From assembly GCF_051903075.1 (NCBI RefSeq), contig NZ_CP182422.1, forward strand, positions 4,836,001-4,900,000: 64,000 bases of DNA, read 5' to 3'. The notes under the pieces were generated by a model, which was not told the origin of the DNA, searched no databases, and was given only the letters and a program-made list of their open reading frames with translations. Positions 7,676 to 16,160 of this stretch are shown here, one piece after another (position 1 is the stretch's first letter; every line of letters begins with the position of its first letter). A program made the translations under genes and the position numbers. Source of the stretch: Embleya sp051903075. GTDB lineage: Bacteria; Actinomycetota; Actinomycetes; Streptomycetales; Streptomycetaceae.

Positions 7676-8731
7676 TCAGTCGCCCTCGTCGCGTTCGCGG
7701 GTGCGCAGCAGCCGGCGCAGCGAGTAGAGCCGGGCCGGGTCCGCGTGCCCGGCCTCGACCCACGCGTCGAGCCCGCAGTCGGGCTCGTCGTGCGAACACG
7801 CGCGCGGGCAGCCCTCGGTGCCGGCCGCGAGGTCGGGGAAGGCGTTGATCACCCGCCCGAGGTCGACGTGGTTGAGGCCGAACGAGCGCACGCCGGGGGT
7901 GTCGACCACCCAGCCCCGGTCGGCGCCCGGAGCGCTCGTGTCGCCCGCGAACGGGGGCAGCCGCAGGCTCAGCGCCGAGGTGGTGGTGTGCCGTCCGCGC
8001 CCGGTCACCTCGTTGACGTGACCGGTGGCGCGCCGGTGGTCCGGCACCAACTCGTTGACCAGGGTGGTCTTTCCGACGCCGCTGTGCCCGACGAAGACGG
8101 TGACCTTGCCGGCCAGCCGGGCCCGGATCGGGTCCAGGTCCCACGCGGACTCGCTCTTGGTGACCACGTGCTCCACGCCGAGGGCGCCGTACATCTCCAA
8201 CAGCGGGTCGGGGGAGGCGAGATCGGCCTTGGTCAGCACCAGCAGCGGTTCCAGGCCCGCGTCGTAGGCGGCGACCAGACAGCGGTCGATCAGGCGCGGG
8301 CGCGGCTCGGGGTCGGCCAGCGCGGTGACGATCGCGAGCTGGTCGGCGTTGGCCACGATGATCCGCTCGTACGGGTCGTCGTCGTCGGCGGTGCGGCGCA
8401 GCGTGCTGCGGCGCTCCTCGACCCGGACGATCCGGGCCAGCGAGCCCTCCCCGCCGCTGAGGTCGCCGACGATGGCGACCCGGTCGCCGACCACGACGCC
8501 CTTGCGGCCCAGTTCGCGGGCCTTCATCGCGGTGATCGAGCGGTCGGGCGCGTCCTCGTCCTCCAGGAGGCAGGTGTAGCGGCCCCGGTCGACGGTCAGC
8601 ACCCGGCCCTCGCGGGCGTCTTCGTGCTTGGGTCGGGTCCGGGTGCGCGGGCGTGAGCCGTGCTTGCCCGGACGGATCCGGATGTCGTCCTCGTCGAGGT
8701 CCCTGCGTCGGTTGGAGCCGAGTCCCGCCAT
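7676..8731 (-). CDS. rsgA: Ribosome small-subunit maturation GTPase RsgA
   Basis: 351 residues. It is a circularly permuted GTPase: G4 LTKAD (about 166) comes first, then G1 GHSGVGKTT (about 215), then G3 DTPG (about 277). A C-terminal zinc site follows (CPRACSHDEPDC). An OB-fold precedes the GTPase. RsgA checks late assembly of the 30S subunit. An N-terminal Arg/Lys-rich extension (about 40 residues) is typical of actinobacteria. Thirteen bases separate it from the upstream aroA stop, so aroA and rsgA are probably one operon. Confidence 0.95.
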   Translation of the reverse strand: MAGLGSNRRRDLDEDDIRIRPGKHGSRPRTRTRPKHEDAREGRVLTVDRGRYTCLLEDEDAPDRSITAMKARELGRKGVVVGDRVAIVGDLSGGEGSLARIVRVEERRSTLRRTADDDDPYERIIVANADQLAIVTALADPEPRPRLIDRCLVAAYDAGLEPLLVLTKADLASPDPLLEMYGALGVEHVVTKSESAWDLDPIRARLAGKVTVFVGHSGVGKTTLVNELVPDHRRATGHVNEVTGRGRHTTTSALSLRLPPFAGDTSAPGADRGWVVDTPGVRSFGLNHVDLGRVINAFPDLAAGTEGCPRACSHDEPDCGLDAWVEAGHADPARLYSLRRLLRTRERDEGD

Positions 8732-8744
8732 CGTCCCCGACCCC

Positions 8745-10025
8745 TCAGCCGCGGCGCGCGCCGAGCATGCGCGTCCACATGCCGGTGAAGTCGGGCAGGG
8801 TCTTCGCGGTGGTGGCCACGTTCTCCACCTCCACCCCGGGGACGAGCAGGCCGAGCACCGCCGCGGCGGTGGCCAGCCGATGGTCGTCGTAGGTGTGGAA
8901 CACCCCGCCGTGTAGCGCGCGCGGCCGGATCTCCAGGCCGTCGTCGATCTCGTTCACGTCGCCGCCGAGGTCGTTGATCTCCTTGACCAGCGCGGCCAGC
9001 CGGTCGGTCTCGTGCAGCCGCAGGTGGGCCACGCCGGTCAGCCGGCTGGGGCCGTCGGCCAGCGCCGCCACCGCCGCGATCACGGGGGTCAGCTCGCCGA
9101 CGTCGTGCAGGTCGGCCTCGATGCCGTGCACCGCGCCGCCGCCGGTCAGGGTCAGCCCCGCCGGGGTGCGCCGGCACGAGCCGCCCATCGCGGTGAAGAT
9201 CGAGCGCAGCCGGTCGCCGGGCTGCGTGGTGTGCTCGGGCCAGTCGCGCACGGTCACCGAACCGCCGGTGACCAGCGCGGCGGCCAGGAACGGGCCGGCG
9301 TTGGACAGGTCCGGCTCGACCACCATGTCGCGGCCGAGCAGCGCGCCGGGGGCGACCCGCCACACGTTCGGCTCGCCGTCGTCGACCCGCGCGCCGGCCG
9401 CGCGCAGCATGTCCACGGTCATCGCGATGTGCGTCATCGAGGGCACCGAGGTGCCGGTGTGCCGGACCTCGACGCCGAGGTTGAAGCGCGGCCCGGACAG
9501 CAGCAGCGCGCTGACGAACTGGGACGAGGAGGACGCGTCGATGTGCACCACGCCGCCCTCGACCCCGCCGCCGCCCAGCACCGTCATCGGCAGCCGGGCC
9601 TCGCCCTCGTCGTCGATCCGGGTGCCCAGGTCGCGCAGTGCGTTGATCACCCCGTCGAGCGGGCGCTCGTAGGAGCGCGGGTCGCCGTCGAAGCGCACCG
9701 GCCCCGCGGCGAGCGCGGCCACCGGCGGCAGGAAGCGCATCACCGTGCCGGCGTTGCCGCAGTCCACCACTGCCGGGCCGGCCAGCCGCCCCGGCAGTAC
9801 GTACCAGTCGTCGCCGCGGTCCTCGATCACCACGCCGAGCGCGCGCAGCCCGGCCGCCATCAGCAGCGTGTCTCGGCTGCGCAGCGGACGACGCACATAC
9901 CCCGGCCCACCGGCCAGCGCGGCCAGCACGAGGGCGCGGTTGGTCACCGACTTGGACCCGGGCACCTCGACGGTGGCGGTCACGGGAGCGGAGGCAACAG
10001 GGGCGGACCACAGCGCAGACATCAC
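8745..10025 (-). CDS. aroA: 5-enolpyruvylshikimate-3-phosphate synthase
   Basis: 426 residues, normal length. Shikimate-pathway enzyme joining phosphoenolpyruvate and shikimate 3-phosphate. Visible motifs are VPGSKSVTNRALVLAALA (substrate-binding Lys-Ser), DCGNAGTVMRFLPPVAAL (the GNAGTxxR loop) and ERPLDGVINALRDLG. The GNAGT loop carries Val rather than Ala after Thr. It is divergent from the HMCES-type gene with a 66-bp gap that must hold both promoters. Two adjacent Met codons make the exact start uncertain by one residue. Confidence 0.95.
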   Translation of the reverse strand: MMSALWSAPVASAPVTATVEVPGSKSVTNRALVLAALAGGPGYVRRPLRSRDTLLMAAGLRALGVVIEDRGDDWYVLPGRLAGPAVVDCGNAGTVMRFLPPVAALAAGPVRFDGDPRSYERPLDGVINALRDLGTRIDDEGEARLPMTVLGGGGVEGGVVHIDASSSSQFVSALLLSGPRFNLGVEVRHTGTSVPSMTHIAMTVDMLRAAGARVDDGEPNVWRVAPGALLGRDMVVEPDLSNAGPFLAAALVTGGSVTVRDWPEHTTQPGDRLRSIFTAMGGSCRRTPAGLTLTGGGAVHGIEADLHDVGELTPVIAAVAALADGPSRLTGVAHLRLHETDRLAALVKEINDLGGDVNEIDDGLEIRPRALHGGVFHTYDDHRLATAAAVLGLLVPGVEVENVATTAKTLPDFTGMWTRMLGARRG

Positions 10026-10091
10026 GAACCAAGCCTAGTGCGTTGCCGCCCCACCCCCGATTTCGTTTCGGTACGTGGCACTCTGGACGCC

Positions 10092-10862
10092 ATGTGTGGC
10101 CGTTATGCGTCCAGCAAGAGCCCCGACGACCTCGTCGAGATGTTCGAGGTCGATCGTTTCGATCCCGCGGACGAGCTTCCGCCGGACTGGAACATCGCCC
10201 CGACCAAGCAGGTGTACGCGGTCCTGGAGCGCCCGGTGGAGTCCGGTGGCGCGCCCACCCGGCAACTGCGGTCGGTCAAGTGGGGCCTGGTGCCGTCCTG
10301 GGCCAAGGACCCCGGCATGGGCGCCAAGATGATCAACGCCCGCTCCGAGACGGTGCACGAGAAGCCGGCGTATCGGAAGGCGTTCGCCGCGCGGCGGTGC
10401 CTGCTGCCGGCCGACGGCTACTTCGAGTGGCACACCCCGGAGACCGCGCCCGACGGCCCCAAGGGCGGCTCGCGCAAGCAGCCGTACTGGATCCACGCGG
10501 CCGACGGCAGCGAGGTCGCCTTCGCCGGGTTGTACGAGTGGTGGCGCGATCGTGGGCGGGCCGAGGACGACCCGCTCGCGTGGTTGTGGACGTGCACGAT
10601 CCTGACCCTGGACGCCGAGCCCGAGCTGGCCCGGATCCACCCGCGGATGCCGCTGGTGCTGACCCGGGACAAGTGGGACGGGTGGCTGGACCCGGCCTGG
10701 ACCGAGCCGGAGGAGATACGCGGGCTGCTCGTGCCGCCGCCCGCCGGGTTCATGACGGCGCACCCGGTCTCCACGGACGTGAACAACGTGCGCAACAACG
10801 CGCCCCACCTGCTCGACGCGATTCCCCCGGACGAGGTCACCGTTGACGCGACGCTCTTCTGA
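10092..10862 (+). CDS. HMCES/YedK-type SOS-response-associated protein
   Basis: 256 residues. MCGRYA puts the catalytic Cys at position 2, where after Met removal it forms a thiazolidine cross-link with abasic sites in single-stranded DNA. Other conserved residues are Asn in WNIAPT, Arg/Glu in MINARSETV, Glu in ADGYFEW and His in HPRMPLVL. The family shields abasic sites at replication forks. The start is fixed by the need for Cys2. The stop overlaps the next gene by 20 bases, suggesting coupled translation. Confidence 0.9.
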   Translation: MCGRYASSKSPDDLVEMFEVDRFDPADELPPDWNIAPTKQVYAVLERPVESGGAPTRQLRSVKWGLVPSWAKDPGMGAKMINARSETVHEKPAYRKAFAARRCLLPADGYFEWHTPETAPDGPKGGSRKQPYWIHAADGSEVAFAGLYEWWRDRGRAEDDPLAWLWTCTILTLDAEPELARIHPRMPLVLTRDKWDGWLDPAWTEPEEIRGLLVPPPAGFMTAHPVSTDVNNVRNNAPHLLDAIPPDEVTVDATLF

Positions 10863-11544
10863 ACCGGCGGGACCCGCCGCGGTCGCCGTGCCCGAGGTGT
10901 TCGAGGTGGCCACGCCGCCCGGCACCGCGCGGGTGGCGCTGCACCGGGCGACCGTCGCGGCGCGTGCCTGGTTCGTGGCGAGCCACGGCGCGGGCGGCGG
11001 GATCGAGGCGCGCGACCTGGCGGCGCTGGCCGCCGCGCTGCCCGCGCGCGGGGTGCACGTGGCCCTGGTCGAGCAGCCGTGGCGGGTCGCCGGCCGCCGG
11101 CTCGCGCCGGCGCCCAAGACGTTGGACGCGGGCTGGCTTCCGGTGCTGGAGGAGATCGCCCGGCGCAACACCGCCGAGGCGCTGCCCGTGTTCGGGGCCG
11201 GCCGCAGTGCCGGCGCCCGGGTGGCCTGCCGCACCGCGGCGGAGACCGGGGTGGCCGGCGTGGTGGCGCTCGCCTTCCCGCTGCACCCGCCCGGTCGACC
11301 GGAGCGTTCGCGCTTGGCTGAACTGCTCGGGGCGGGCGTACCCACCCTGGTGGTGCAGGGCGAACGGGACACGTTCGGTGCGCCGAACGAGTTTCCGAAG
11401 GACGGTCCGACCGTGCTCCCCGTGCCGTTCGCGGACCACGGATTCGCCGTACCGAAGCGCGTCGAGATCACTCAGGAAGCGGCGTTGGCGCTGATCACGG
11501 CCGGTGTGGGCGATTGGTTGACGGTGCCGAGCACCCGGGAATGA
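10843..11544 (+). CDS. Small alpha/beta-hydrolase (KANL3/Tex30-like)
   Basis: 233 residues. FVASHGAGGG near residue 45 resembles the oxyanion loop. GAGRSAGARVA has the nucleophile elbow (G-x-S-x-G). VVQGERDTF and FADHGF supply the acid and His regions. The family is a dienelactone-hydrolase-related group with no proven substrate. The proposed start is a TTG at 10843, overlapping the previous gene by 20 bases; later GTG codons are alternatives. The sigma-R promoter lies in the last codons of this gene. Confidence 0.75.
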   Translation: MTRRSSEPAGPAAVAVPEVFEVATPPGTARVALHRATVAARAWFVASHGAGGGIEARDLAALAAALPARGVHVALVEQPWRVAGRRLAPAPKTLDAGWLPVLEEIARRNTAEALPVFGAGRSAGARVACRTAAETGVAGVVALAFPLHPPGRPERSRLAELLGAGVPTLVVQGERDTFGAPNEFPKDGPTVLPVPFADHGFAVPKRVEITQEAALALITAGVGDWLTVPSTRE

Positions 11545-11563
11545 TCCGCTGCGGCGACGTGTT
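11537..11563 (+). promoter_or_regulatory. Sigma-R-type promoter of sigR (autoregulatory)
   Basis: GGGAAT at 11537-11542 and GTT at 11561-11563 are separated by exactly 18 bases. This matches the published sigma-R consensus (GGAAT-N18-GTT). Transcription would start near 11568-11570, about 35 bases before the ATG at 11603. The equivalent Streptomyces coelicolor promoter, sigRp2, makes the positive loop of the thiol-stress response. Confidence 0.85.
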
Positions 11564-11602
11564 CCCACCACTGTCAAGCGTCGACGAGTGGAGGTCGCTC
11601 CC

Positions 11603-12328
11603 ATGCTCAAGGCCGCCGGTTCGGTTGTCCGAAACGAGGCACCGTTTCTCGCCTGGCCCGAGTGGGGTGCGGGCACCGATCAGCCTCGGGCGATATCGTC
11701 GACTCCTGGCCTGAAGGAGGTGGGTCTCGTAACGGAGACCTTGGAGCAGCAAGACGCGCGGTTCGAGCGGGACGCCCTGCCGTTCCTCGATCAGTTGTAC
11801 TCGGCGGCGCTGCGGATGACCCGCAACCCGGCCGATGCCGAGGACCTGGTCCAGGAGACGTTCGCGAAGGCGTACGCGTCGTTCCACCAGTTCAAAGAGG
11901 GCACCAACCTCAAGGCCTGGCTGTATCGCATCCTGACCAACACCTTCATCAACTCCTACCGTAAGAAGCAGCGGCAGCCGCTGGAATCGCATGCGGAGGA
12001 AATCGAGGACTGGCAGCTGCACCGCGCCGAGTCGCACATGTCCACCGGACTGCGCTCGGCCGAGGCGCAGGCACTCGATCACCTGCCCGACTCCGACGTG
12101 AAGACGGCCCTCCAGGCCATTCCCGAGGAGTTCCGGATCGCGGTGTACCTCGCCGACGTCGAGGGTTTCGCGTACAAGGAGATCGCGGACATCATGGGTA
12201 CTCCCATCGGGACCGTGATGTCGCGCCTGCACCGCGGGCGTCGCCAGCTTCGCGATCTGCTGGCCGACTACGCCCGCGAGCGCGGCCTCGTCCCCGCAGG
12301 CACCGACCGGAAAGGCTCGGACTCATGA
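11603..12328 (+). CDS. sigR: ECF sigma factor SigR, extended (sigma-R-prime-like) form
   Basis: 241 residues. Region 2 includes YSAALRMTRNPADAEDLVQETF and WLYRILTNTFINSYRK; region 4 includes EGFAYKEIADIMGTPIGTVMSRLHRGRRQLRDLL. It directs the thiol-oxidation regulon and is held by RsrA. GGAGG eight bases before the ATG at 11603 sets this start. It gives about 42 residues ahead of the usual short-form N-terminus (VTETLEQQDARF), comparable with the inducible sigma-R-prime isoform of S. coelicolor. A second ribosome site at 11714-11720 is well placed for the short form, but the codon there is GTA, not GTG. The stop overlaps rsrA by four bases. Confidence 0.92.
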   Translation: MLKAAGSVVRNEAPFLAWPEWGAGTDQPRAISSTPGLKEVGLVTETLEQQDARFERDALPFLDQLYSAALRMTRNPADAEDLVQETFAKAYASFHQFKEGTNLKAWLYRILTNTFINSYRKKQRQPLESHAEEIEDWQLHRAESHMSTGLRSAEAQALDHLPDSDVKTALQAIPEEFRIAVYLADVEGFAYKEIADIMGTPIGTVMSRLHRGRRQLRDLLADYARERGLVPAGTDRKGSDS

Positions 12329-12642
12329 GCTGCGGTGACCACCACGAGGTGGACTGCTCCGAGATCCTCGGGCACCTGTACGAGTACATCGACAACGAGT
12401 TGGCCGACGCGGACTGCACCAGCATCCGCACCCACCTCGACGAGTGCTCGCCGTGCCTGGACAAGTACGGCCTCGAGCAGCAGGTGAAGGAGTTGGTGCA
12501 CCGCTGCTGCGGCCGCGACGAGGTTCCCTCGGAGCTGCGCAACAAGGTGTTGGAGCGGATCAAGCTGGTGCGCGTCGAAGTGGACGCCCAGCGGGTCTCG
12601 GTCGAGGAGTCCTCGATCGAGATGGAGCGACCGGGTCGTTGA
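12325..12642 (+). CDS. rsrA: Redox-sensing zinc anti-sigma factor RsrA
   Basis: 105 residues. The zinc/redox ligands match S. coelicolor RsrA in number and position: Cys11, His37, Cys41 and Cys44 (HLDECSPC). In the reduced zinc form it binds SigR; disulphide stress forms a Cys11-Cys44-type bond, expels zinc and frees SigR. ATGA overlap with sigR couples synthesis of the two proteins. Extra cysteines at 3, 61 and 62 are outside the core site. A hairpin at 12729 ends the operon. Confidence 0.95.
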   Translation: MSCGDHHEVDCSEILGHLYEYIDNELADADCTSIRTHLDECSPCLDKYGLEQQVKELVHRCCGRDEVPSELRNKVLERIKLVRVEVDAQRVSVEESSIEMERPGR

Positions 12643-12728
12643 TCCGAGCGGACTCCGGAGGCACCGGATCGCCGACTCGAACGGGCTGTCGAGGCGCGCG
12701 GATCCACTGACTCCATCGGGCTAAAAAT

Positions 12729-12764
12729 GGGGCGCATGGTCGGGACAAACCGGGCATGCGCCCC
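12729..12764 (+). terminator. Terminator after sigR-rsrA
   Basis: GGGGCGCATG at 12729-12738 pairs perfectly with 12755-12764 (10 bp, 16-nt loop). It is preceded by an A5 run that would give a U-run in the opposite direction. Confidence 0.6.
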
Positions 12765-12822
12765 TCCGTCGTTCCCGGGGCGGCCTATTCTCGGTGGTCC
12801 GAGCGACCAGTCGAGGAGTCGC

Positions 12823-14226
12823 ATGCGCACGCTGCCGCCGAGCGCCCGAATCCACGTCGGGATCGTGGTGGGCGGGTCCGTGTCCGCGCTCGTCCTGCTT
12901 CCGTGGACCGGCGCCGAACCCGATCGACTGGGCGCGCTGGCGGTGTTGTTCGTCGTCTTCGGAGCCGTCGCCCGCGCCCGCCTCGGCGGTCTGTGCGGCG
13001 CCCCCGACGGGGTGCTCTTCCCGCTGGTGTGCGCGGGGGTGCTGCTGCTGCCCGCCGGGCCCGCCGCGGCCGTCGTGGTGCCCGGCGTACTGATCGCGCG
13101 GTCGCGCACCGCGACCATGGTCACCCGTCTGGCGCACGCCGCCCACCTGGTGCTCGCCGTCGCGGTGGCCGCCCGAGTGTACGAACTCCTGGACGGATCA
13201 CGGTATCCGTCCGCCGCCGAGCTGCCCGAGGGCCTGGTGCCGCCGGCCGCGGCGGGGGTGGCGCTCTACCTGGTGAGCGGACTGTTCGACACCGTCGCGG
13301 TCGGTGTGGCCGAGGGCGCCGTGCGACCGCAGGTGCTGCGCGAGGTGTTCGTGCGCTCGGCCGGCTGGCGACTGGGCTCGGTGCCGATAGCGCTGATGAT
13401 GGCGGTGTTGTGGCAGCAGCGACTGGGCGTGTTCGCCGCCGTGTTGGTGCTGCTCCCGCTGTATGTGGCCTTCTGGGCCTACGTGCAGCAGGCCTGCGAG
13501 CGGGCGGCGCACGAGGCGACGGTGCGCACCCTGGTGCGGGCGGTGGAGATCAAGGACGGCTACACCCGCGGCCACAGTGAACGGGTGGCCCGCGCCTCGG
13601 TGTTGATCGGCCGCCGGCTCGGCATGCGCGAGGACCGGGTGCGCTGCCTGCGCTACGCGGGGATCCTGCACGACGTCGGCAAACTGGGGGTGTCCACCCG
13701 GGTGTTGACCAAGCCGGGGCGGCTGGACCCCGACGAGGTGCGCGAGATGCAGCGGCACCCGGTGACCGGTGCCGCGATGGTGGCCGACCTGACCTTCCTC
13801 GGCGAGGCGCGCGCGGGCATCCTGCACCACCACGAACGGATGGACGGACGCGGCTACCCGGCGGGTCTGGCCGGCGCCGAGATCCCCGAGTTCGCGCGGG
13901 TGATCGCGGTCGCGGACGCGTTCGACTCGATGACCTCGACCCGGTCGTATCGGCCCGCGCGCGGCGCCGAGGCGGCGATGGCCGAGCTGCGCCGATGCAG
14001 CGGGACCCAGTTCGACCCGCGGATGGTCGAGGCGTTGGCCGAGGCGCTGGACCGACACGGTTGGCCGGAGGGGGAGGTGCGGGACCGGGTGCCCGCGCCG
14101 CGCGGGAAACCGCGTGCGGAGGGCCGGCCGGGGATCCCCTCGGCGGACACCTCCTCCGACGCCTGCCGGGACGGGGTCTCGGACACCCATTCGGTGGCGC
14201 GCGAGCGGGTCGGTGGCGGATCGTGA
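12823..14226 (+). CDS. Membrane-anchored HD-GYP-type phosphodiesterase
   Basis: 467 residues. The N-terminal half has about seven hydrophobic segments. The C-terminal half is an HD-GYP domain: HSERVAR, the HD pair in AGILHDVGKLG, HPVTGAAMV, HHHERMDGRGYPAGL (the GYP motif), ADAFDSMTSTRSYR. The family hydrolyses cyclic-di-GMP or related nucleotides. The start ATG follows GAGGA; the open frame upstream crosses the rsrA terminator. It overlaps the next gene by four bases (GTGA), implying a translational and probably functional pair. Confidence 0.85.
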   Translation: MRTLPPSARIHVGIVVGGSVSALVLLPWTGAEPDRLGALAVLFVVFGAVARARLGGLCGAPDGVLFPLVCAGVLLLPAGPAAAVVVPGVLIARSRTATMVTRLAHAAHLVLAVAVAARVYELLDGSRYPSAAELPEGLVPPAAAGVALYLVSGLFDTVAVGVAEGAVRPQVLREVFVRSAGWRLGSVPIALMMAVLWQQRLGVFAAVLVLLPLYVAFWAYVQQACERAAHEATVRTLVRAVEIKDGYTRGHSERVARASVLIGRRLGMREDRVRCLRYAGILHDVGKLGVSTRVLTKPGRLDPDEVREMQRHPVTGAAMVADLTFLGEARAGILHHHERMDGRGYPAGLAGAEIPEFARVIAVADAFDSMTSTRSYRPARGAEAAMAELRRCSGTQFDPRMVEALAEALDRHGWPEGEVRDRVPAPRGKPRAEGRPGIPSADTSSDACRDGVSDTHSVARERVGGGS

Positions 14227-15578
14227 TCGCGGTGACCCGGGTCCGGCGCGCGCCGGGCGGTCCGGCCGCGCGGTCGCGGGCGCATACCCGCACCCTCGTG
14301 CTCGGGCTTGGCGCGCTCGCGGCGGTGGCCGCGGTGGCCGGCACCGCGGCCCGGGGCGTGGTGCAGCCCTGGTACGCGCTGGTGTTCGGCCTGGTGATCG
14401 CGGTCGGCGAGGCGGCCCGGGTGACGCTGCCCGGCAGCCGGGAGAGCGCTCCACTGGGCGCGGCCGGCGCGCTGGCCTACGCCCTGCTGCCGGACGTGCA
14501 CGGCACGGTGTCCCGGCACGGCGTGCTCCAGGTGGTCGCGGTGGTCGGCGTCGCGCTGCTCGCGGGCACCCTGCCGCACGTGGCGCGCGGGCGGGCGCCG
14601 GATCCCGCGTACGTGGCCCGGCGCCTGCTCGCGGCGGCGTTCGCCGCGACGCTGTTCCGGCCGCTGTACGCGGCGGGCGGGCTCGATCCGGTGATGGCGC
14701 ACGGCTGGGCGTACGGCACGTTCCTGGTCTTGGTGGTGCTGCTGACCGTGCTGTGCGACGCGGTGGTGGTGGCCATGGTCCGGGTGGGCGGTCCGTTCTG
14801 TCCCGCGCTGCTGGCCGAACTGCGGGCGCTCGGCGCGGGCCCGGGCATCCGCGGGCGGATCGGGGCGGACGGCGGGGACGGCGGTCGGGTGTCGGGCGGG
14901 CCGGCCGGGATCGGCACCGCCGTGGGCGCCACCGGGATGCTGATCGCGCTGTCCACCGGCGCGCTGGGGCTGTGGGCGGTGCCGGTGTTCTGCGTGCCGT
15001 CGCTGCTGGTGTTGCTGTCCTTCCGGCGCTGCGCCGCGATCGGGCAGGTGCACCGGCAGACCGTCGAGGCGCTGTCCCGGCTGCCCGAGGCGGCGGGGTG
15101 CGGCTCGCCCGGACACGCGGCCCGGGTGGGCGAGTTGGCCCACGCGGTCGGGGTGGATCTGGGGCTGGGCGAGGTGGAACTGCGCGAACTGGCCTACGCG
15201 GCGCGGATGCACGACATCGGGCAGCTGGCGCTGGCCGACCCGGTGCCCGGCGGCACCACGCTCGACCTGCCCGTCGCCGAACAGCGTCGGATCGCCCGGC
15301 TGGGCGCGGAGGTGATCCGGGAGAGCGGCGTCCTGGACCGGGTGGCGACCATCGTGGCCGCGCAGGCCGATCCGTACCGCGACGAGAGCGCGGCACCGCC
15401 GCCGCCCCTGGCCAGTCGGATCATCAGGGTGGCCAACGCCTACGACGACCTGCTCGCGTCCGCCGACGACCTCGGCGCGCGGCGCGAGGTGTTCGCCCGG
15501 CTGCGCGCGGAGGCGGCCGGGGCCTACGACCCGCGGGTGGTCGAGGCACTGGCGCAGGTGCTCGAACGGGCCGGCTGA
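14223..15578 (+). CDS. Membrane protein with degenerate HD-GYP domain
   Basis: 451 residues from a GTG within the preceding stop. Same plan as its neighbour: about eight hydrophobic segments, then an HD-type domain. HAARVGELAHAVG, the HD pair in AARMHDIGQLALADP and RVANAYDDLLAS are recognisable. The HHE-DGxGYP stretch is replaced by AAQADPYRDESAAPPPP, so the GYP loop and several metal ligands are missing. It probably lost catalysis and may partner or regulate the upstream enzyme. A minisatellite starts two bases after the stop. Confidence 0.75.
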   Translation: MIAVTRVRRAPGGPAARSRAHTRTLVLGLGALAAVAAVAGTAARGVVQPWYALVFGLVIAVGEAARVTLPGSRESAPLGAAGALAYALLPDVHGTVSRHGVLQVVAVVGVALLAGTLPHVARGRAPDPAYVARRLLAAAFAATLFRPLYAAGGLDPVMAHGWAYGTFLVLVVLLTVLCDAVVVAMVRVGGPFCPALLAELRALGAGPGIRGRIGADGGDGGRVSGGPAGIGTAVGATGMLIALSTGALGLWAVPVFCVPSLLVLLSFRRCAAIGQVHRQTVEALSRLPEAAGCGSPGHAARVGELAHAVGVDLGLGEVELRELAYAARMHDIGQLALADPVPGGTTLDLPVAEQRRIARLGAEVIRESGVLDRVATIVAAQADPYRDESAAPPPPLASRIIRVANAYDDLLASADDLGARREVFARLRAEAAGAYDPRVVEALAQVLERAG

Positions 15579-15580
15579 GC

Positions 15581-16150
15581 GCCGGGGCCTCCGGCCGAGT
15601 GCCGGGGCCTCCGGCCGAGTGCGCAAGCCGAGCCGCGATGGCCCCCGGCCGGACCGAGACGAGCCCCGGCCGAACCGCGATGCGCGTCGGTCGGATCGAG
15701 GTGCACCCGCCGGATCGGGCCGGACACCGGTCGGACCGAGGCGGCTGCCGGTCGGACCGCGATGGGCGCCGGCCGGATCGAGGTGCACCCGCCGGACCGA
15801 GGTGGACACCGGTGGGACCGGGCGAGTCCCGGTCGGGCCGCGATGGGCGTCGGGCGGATCGAGGTGCACCCGTCGGACCGAGGTGGTCAACGGTGGGACC
15901 GGGCGAGTCCCGGTCGGGCTGCGGTGGGCGCCGGCCGGATCGAGGCGCGCACCGCCGGATCTGGCCGGACAGGCGTCGGGCCGAGACGAGGCCCGGCCGG
16001 GTCGCGATGGGCGTCGGGCGGAGCGAGGTGCACCCGTCGGGCCGAGGTGGTCAACGGTGGGACCGGGCGAGTCCCGGTCGGGCTGCGGTGGGTGCCGGGC
16101 GGGGCGACGTGCGCACCGTCGGATCGGGGCGGACGTGCGTCGGGTCGTGA
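15581..16150. repeat. Higher-order minisatellite: 81-bp units built of about four 20-bp subunits
   Basis: It opens with an exact 20-bp tandem duplication (15581-15600, 15601-15620). Six units of about 81 bp follow, starting near 15679, 15761, 15842, 15923, 16006 and 16087. Each begins GATGGGCGTCGGGCGGATCG or a variant. Within a unit, about four 20-21-bp subunits share CCGGnCGGAnCGAGGTG-like sequence. The period is a multiple of three, so long Arg/Gly/Pro-rich frames stay open on both strands; I regard these as artefacts. It occupies the whole gap between the second HD gene and bsaP. Confidence 0.85.
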
Positions 16151-16160
16151 CGAGTGTTGG

